The notes beneath the pieces were generated by a model. That model searched no databases, was not told the origin of the DNA, and worked only from the letters and a program-made list of their open reading frames with translations. Position numbers and translations under genes: made by a program. 64,000 nt of DNA. Origin: Saturnia japonica (lineage: Eukaryota; Arthropoda; Insecta; Lepidoptera; Saturniidae). This document shows, piece after piece, positions 63,136 to 64,000 of this stretch; the stretch's first letter is position 1, and each line of letters begins with the position of its first letter. Where the stretch lies: NCBI GenBank assembly GCA_033032175.1, contig CM065318.1:16988001-17052000 (forward strand), read 5' to 3'.

Positions 63136-63468
63136 TTTTTTTGTTAATTAAAAATACTTACTAAAAATAGCAATAATATAATATCGAGTTATGATGGCGG
63201 ACATATTGCTTATCGATAACGTCATGCTTTTATATTATCGATATTTCTAAAAACATGCATCTCTAACCGTAACACGTTTTTCGGAGTATTTTTCGGGTCA
63301 ATAAAAAGCCGACCGTATCGCGCCAAGTATCCTAACCTAAAACACATGTGGCATTTATAGATACACATCTGGAATATTAGTTAGTGGGATGTAATATTAC
63401 TTACAATTACATAAATTGTTCGGGGTATTATGCTGGTGTATCTACATGATATTAATCATATCGTAATA
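63136..63468. other. Unrecognised A+T-rich sequence before the mariner
   Basis: Contains TTATCGATAACG and TATTATCGATATTTC near 63210-63245, resembling DREF-type TATCGATA sites. No gene start could be tied to them. Confidence 0.35.
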
Positions 63469-64000
63469 TTAGGTCGGGGAAAAAGTGTTTTCGCATAGCG
63501 TAGGTATAAACTTGTTAATATAAAATTTATTTGGCTATATTATTTATATCTGGCTGGTTTTGGTAACACTAAAATGGTTACATTAAAAACAAAAAATAAA
63601 AAAGGAAAAGTTGTCTCCCGCTATTTTTCATGTGTGTTTCTCTCTGTAAAAATGATTGAATCTAATGAAGAAATTCGATACATTTTCGAATATTATTACA
63701 AAAAAGGCAAAAATGCAACTCAAGTAGCGAAAAAAATTTGTGATGTTTATGGATCTAATGCAGTGTCAGTAAGAGTAACACAAAGTTCGTTCAAACGTTT
63801 TCAGTCCGGAAATTTTGATGTTAAAAATGCACCTCGCTCTGGTCGCCCTCTTACAAATAAAATGGACGCTATTTCTGAAAAAGTGGAGCAAAGTCGGCAT
63901 ATCTGTAGTTACGATGTAGATGAAGAACTGGAAATTGACCACAAAACAGTTTTAACCTATTTCAAGAAAGCTGGCTATACCAAAAAACTCGATATTTGTG
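63469..64000 (+). mobile_element. mariner transposon, 5' part, cut by window end
   Basis: A TA dinucleotide at 63467-63468 is followed by TTAGGTCGGGGAAAAAGTGT then TTTCGCATAG, a mariner-type inverted repeat. After about 180 bp comes the transposase frame. The right end and 3' inverted repeat lie beyond the window. Confidence 0.85.
63652..64000 (+). CDS. mariner transposase, N-terminal part (partial)
   Basis: 116 codons, open to the window edge. The start chosen is the ATG giving MIESNEEIRYIFEYYYKKGK; another in-frame ATG 78 bp upstream (63574) would add a Lys-rich extension not usual for the family. Residues about 10-55 fit the first helix-turn-helix and the linker ends NAPRSGRP. Residues about 70-112 fit the second helix-turn-helix (ELEIDHKTVLTYFKKAGY). 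The family motif after KKLD normally reads (I/V)WVPHEL; here the Trp codon is TGT (Cys). Consensus W in the first domain (..WF.RF) is also replaced (QSSFKRF). The D,D34D catalytic domain is outside the window. These changes hint at decay, but no stop is seen. Confidence 0.85.
   Translation, partial: MIESNEEIRYIFEYYYKKGKNATQVAKKICDVYGSNAVSVRVTQSSFKRFQSGNFDVKNAPRSGRPLTNKMDAISEKVEQSRHICSYDVDEELEIDHKTVLTYFKKAGYTKKLDIC

Noticed and set aside
63195..63250. Promoter with DREF-like TATCGATA sites
   Set aside because: Two ATCGAT-containing motifs occur, but no downstream host gene or start could be identified; A+T-rich sequence gives such motifs by chance.

Overview
The window looks like repeat-dense, A+T-rich nuclear DNA of a butterfly or moth. 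The main reasons are an RTE LINE C-terminus typical of Lepidoptera (ending QDRSLWRSMGEAYVQQWTS), many SINE-like repeats with a CTAGCTGTGCCCGCGGCTTCG-type head, Jockey- and R1-type LINE remnants, and a mariner. No host protein gene, rRNA, functional tRNA, operon or CRISPR array could be supported. Most open reading frames are chance frames in A+T-rich sequence or shadows of transposon genes.

The centrepiece is a full-length Jockey-clade non-LTR retrotransposon at 16595-22429. It is bounded by a perfect 11-bp target-site duplication and has a 5' UTR, an ORF1 (gag-like, three zinc knuckles, apparently broken by a frameshift near its N-terminus), an intact 964-codon ORF2 (endonuclease plus reverse transcriptase, catalytic YADD) and a poly(A) tail. 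Relatives lie at 255-1420 (decayed, catalytic YADD changed to YAND), 47390-47484 (a 95-bp tail with its own 10-bp duplication) and as minus-strand 3' UTR fragments near 35.5, 53.4, 55.3 and 55.7 kb. Three other LINE lineages are present: RTE tails at 2.4, 25.2 and 33.6 kb, a second RT-coding LINE at 37.6-38.7 kb with a 3' tail at 49.5 kb, and C-terminal pieces of others at 35.8 and 52.3 kb.

DNA transposons are a Tigger/pogo-like deletion derivative at 15701-16372 that keeps the first 14 codons of a transposase, a mariner running off the right end (63469-64000), and a 215-bp MITE-like element whose two inverted copies (3.0 and 59.4 kb) differ at one base.

Two tandem arrays stand out. At 33854-34590 an 82-bp minisatellite has grown out of the reverse-transcriptase coding sequence of an RTE LINE, with a four-unit higher-order pattern. 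At 44672-46216 a 173-bp satellite (seven full units that look identical by eye, more diverged units at the left edge) sits between about 300-bp inverted repeats, giving a roughly 2.4-kb 'satellite inside a foldback element'.

Between these, 0-15 kb, 23-33 kb, 39-44 kb and 47-63 kb are a mosaic of short dispersed repeats, often nested, separated by sequence in which nothing was recognised. The density of nested insertions and the absence of host genes suggest heterochromatin, a W chromosome, or a very long intron or intergenic region. The sequence alone cannot decide between these.
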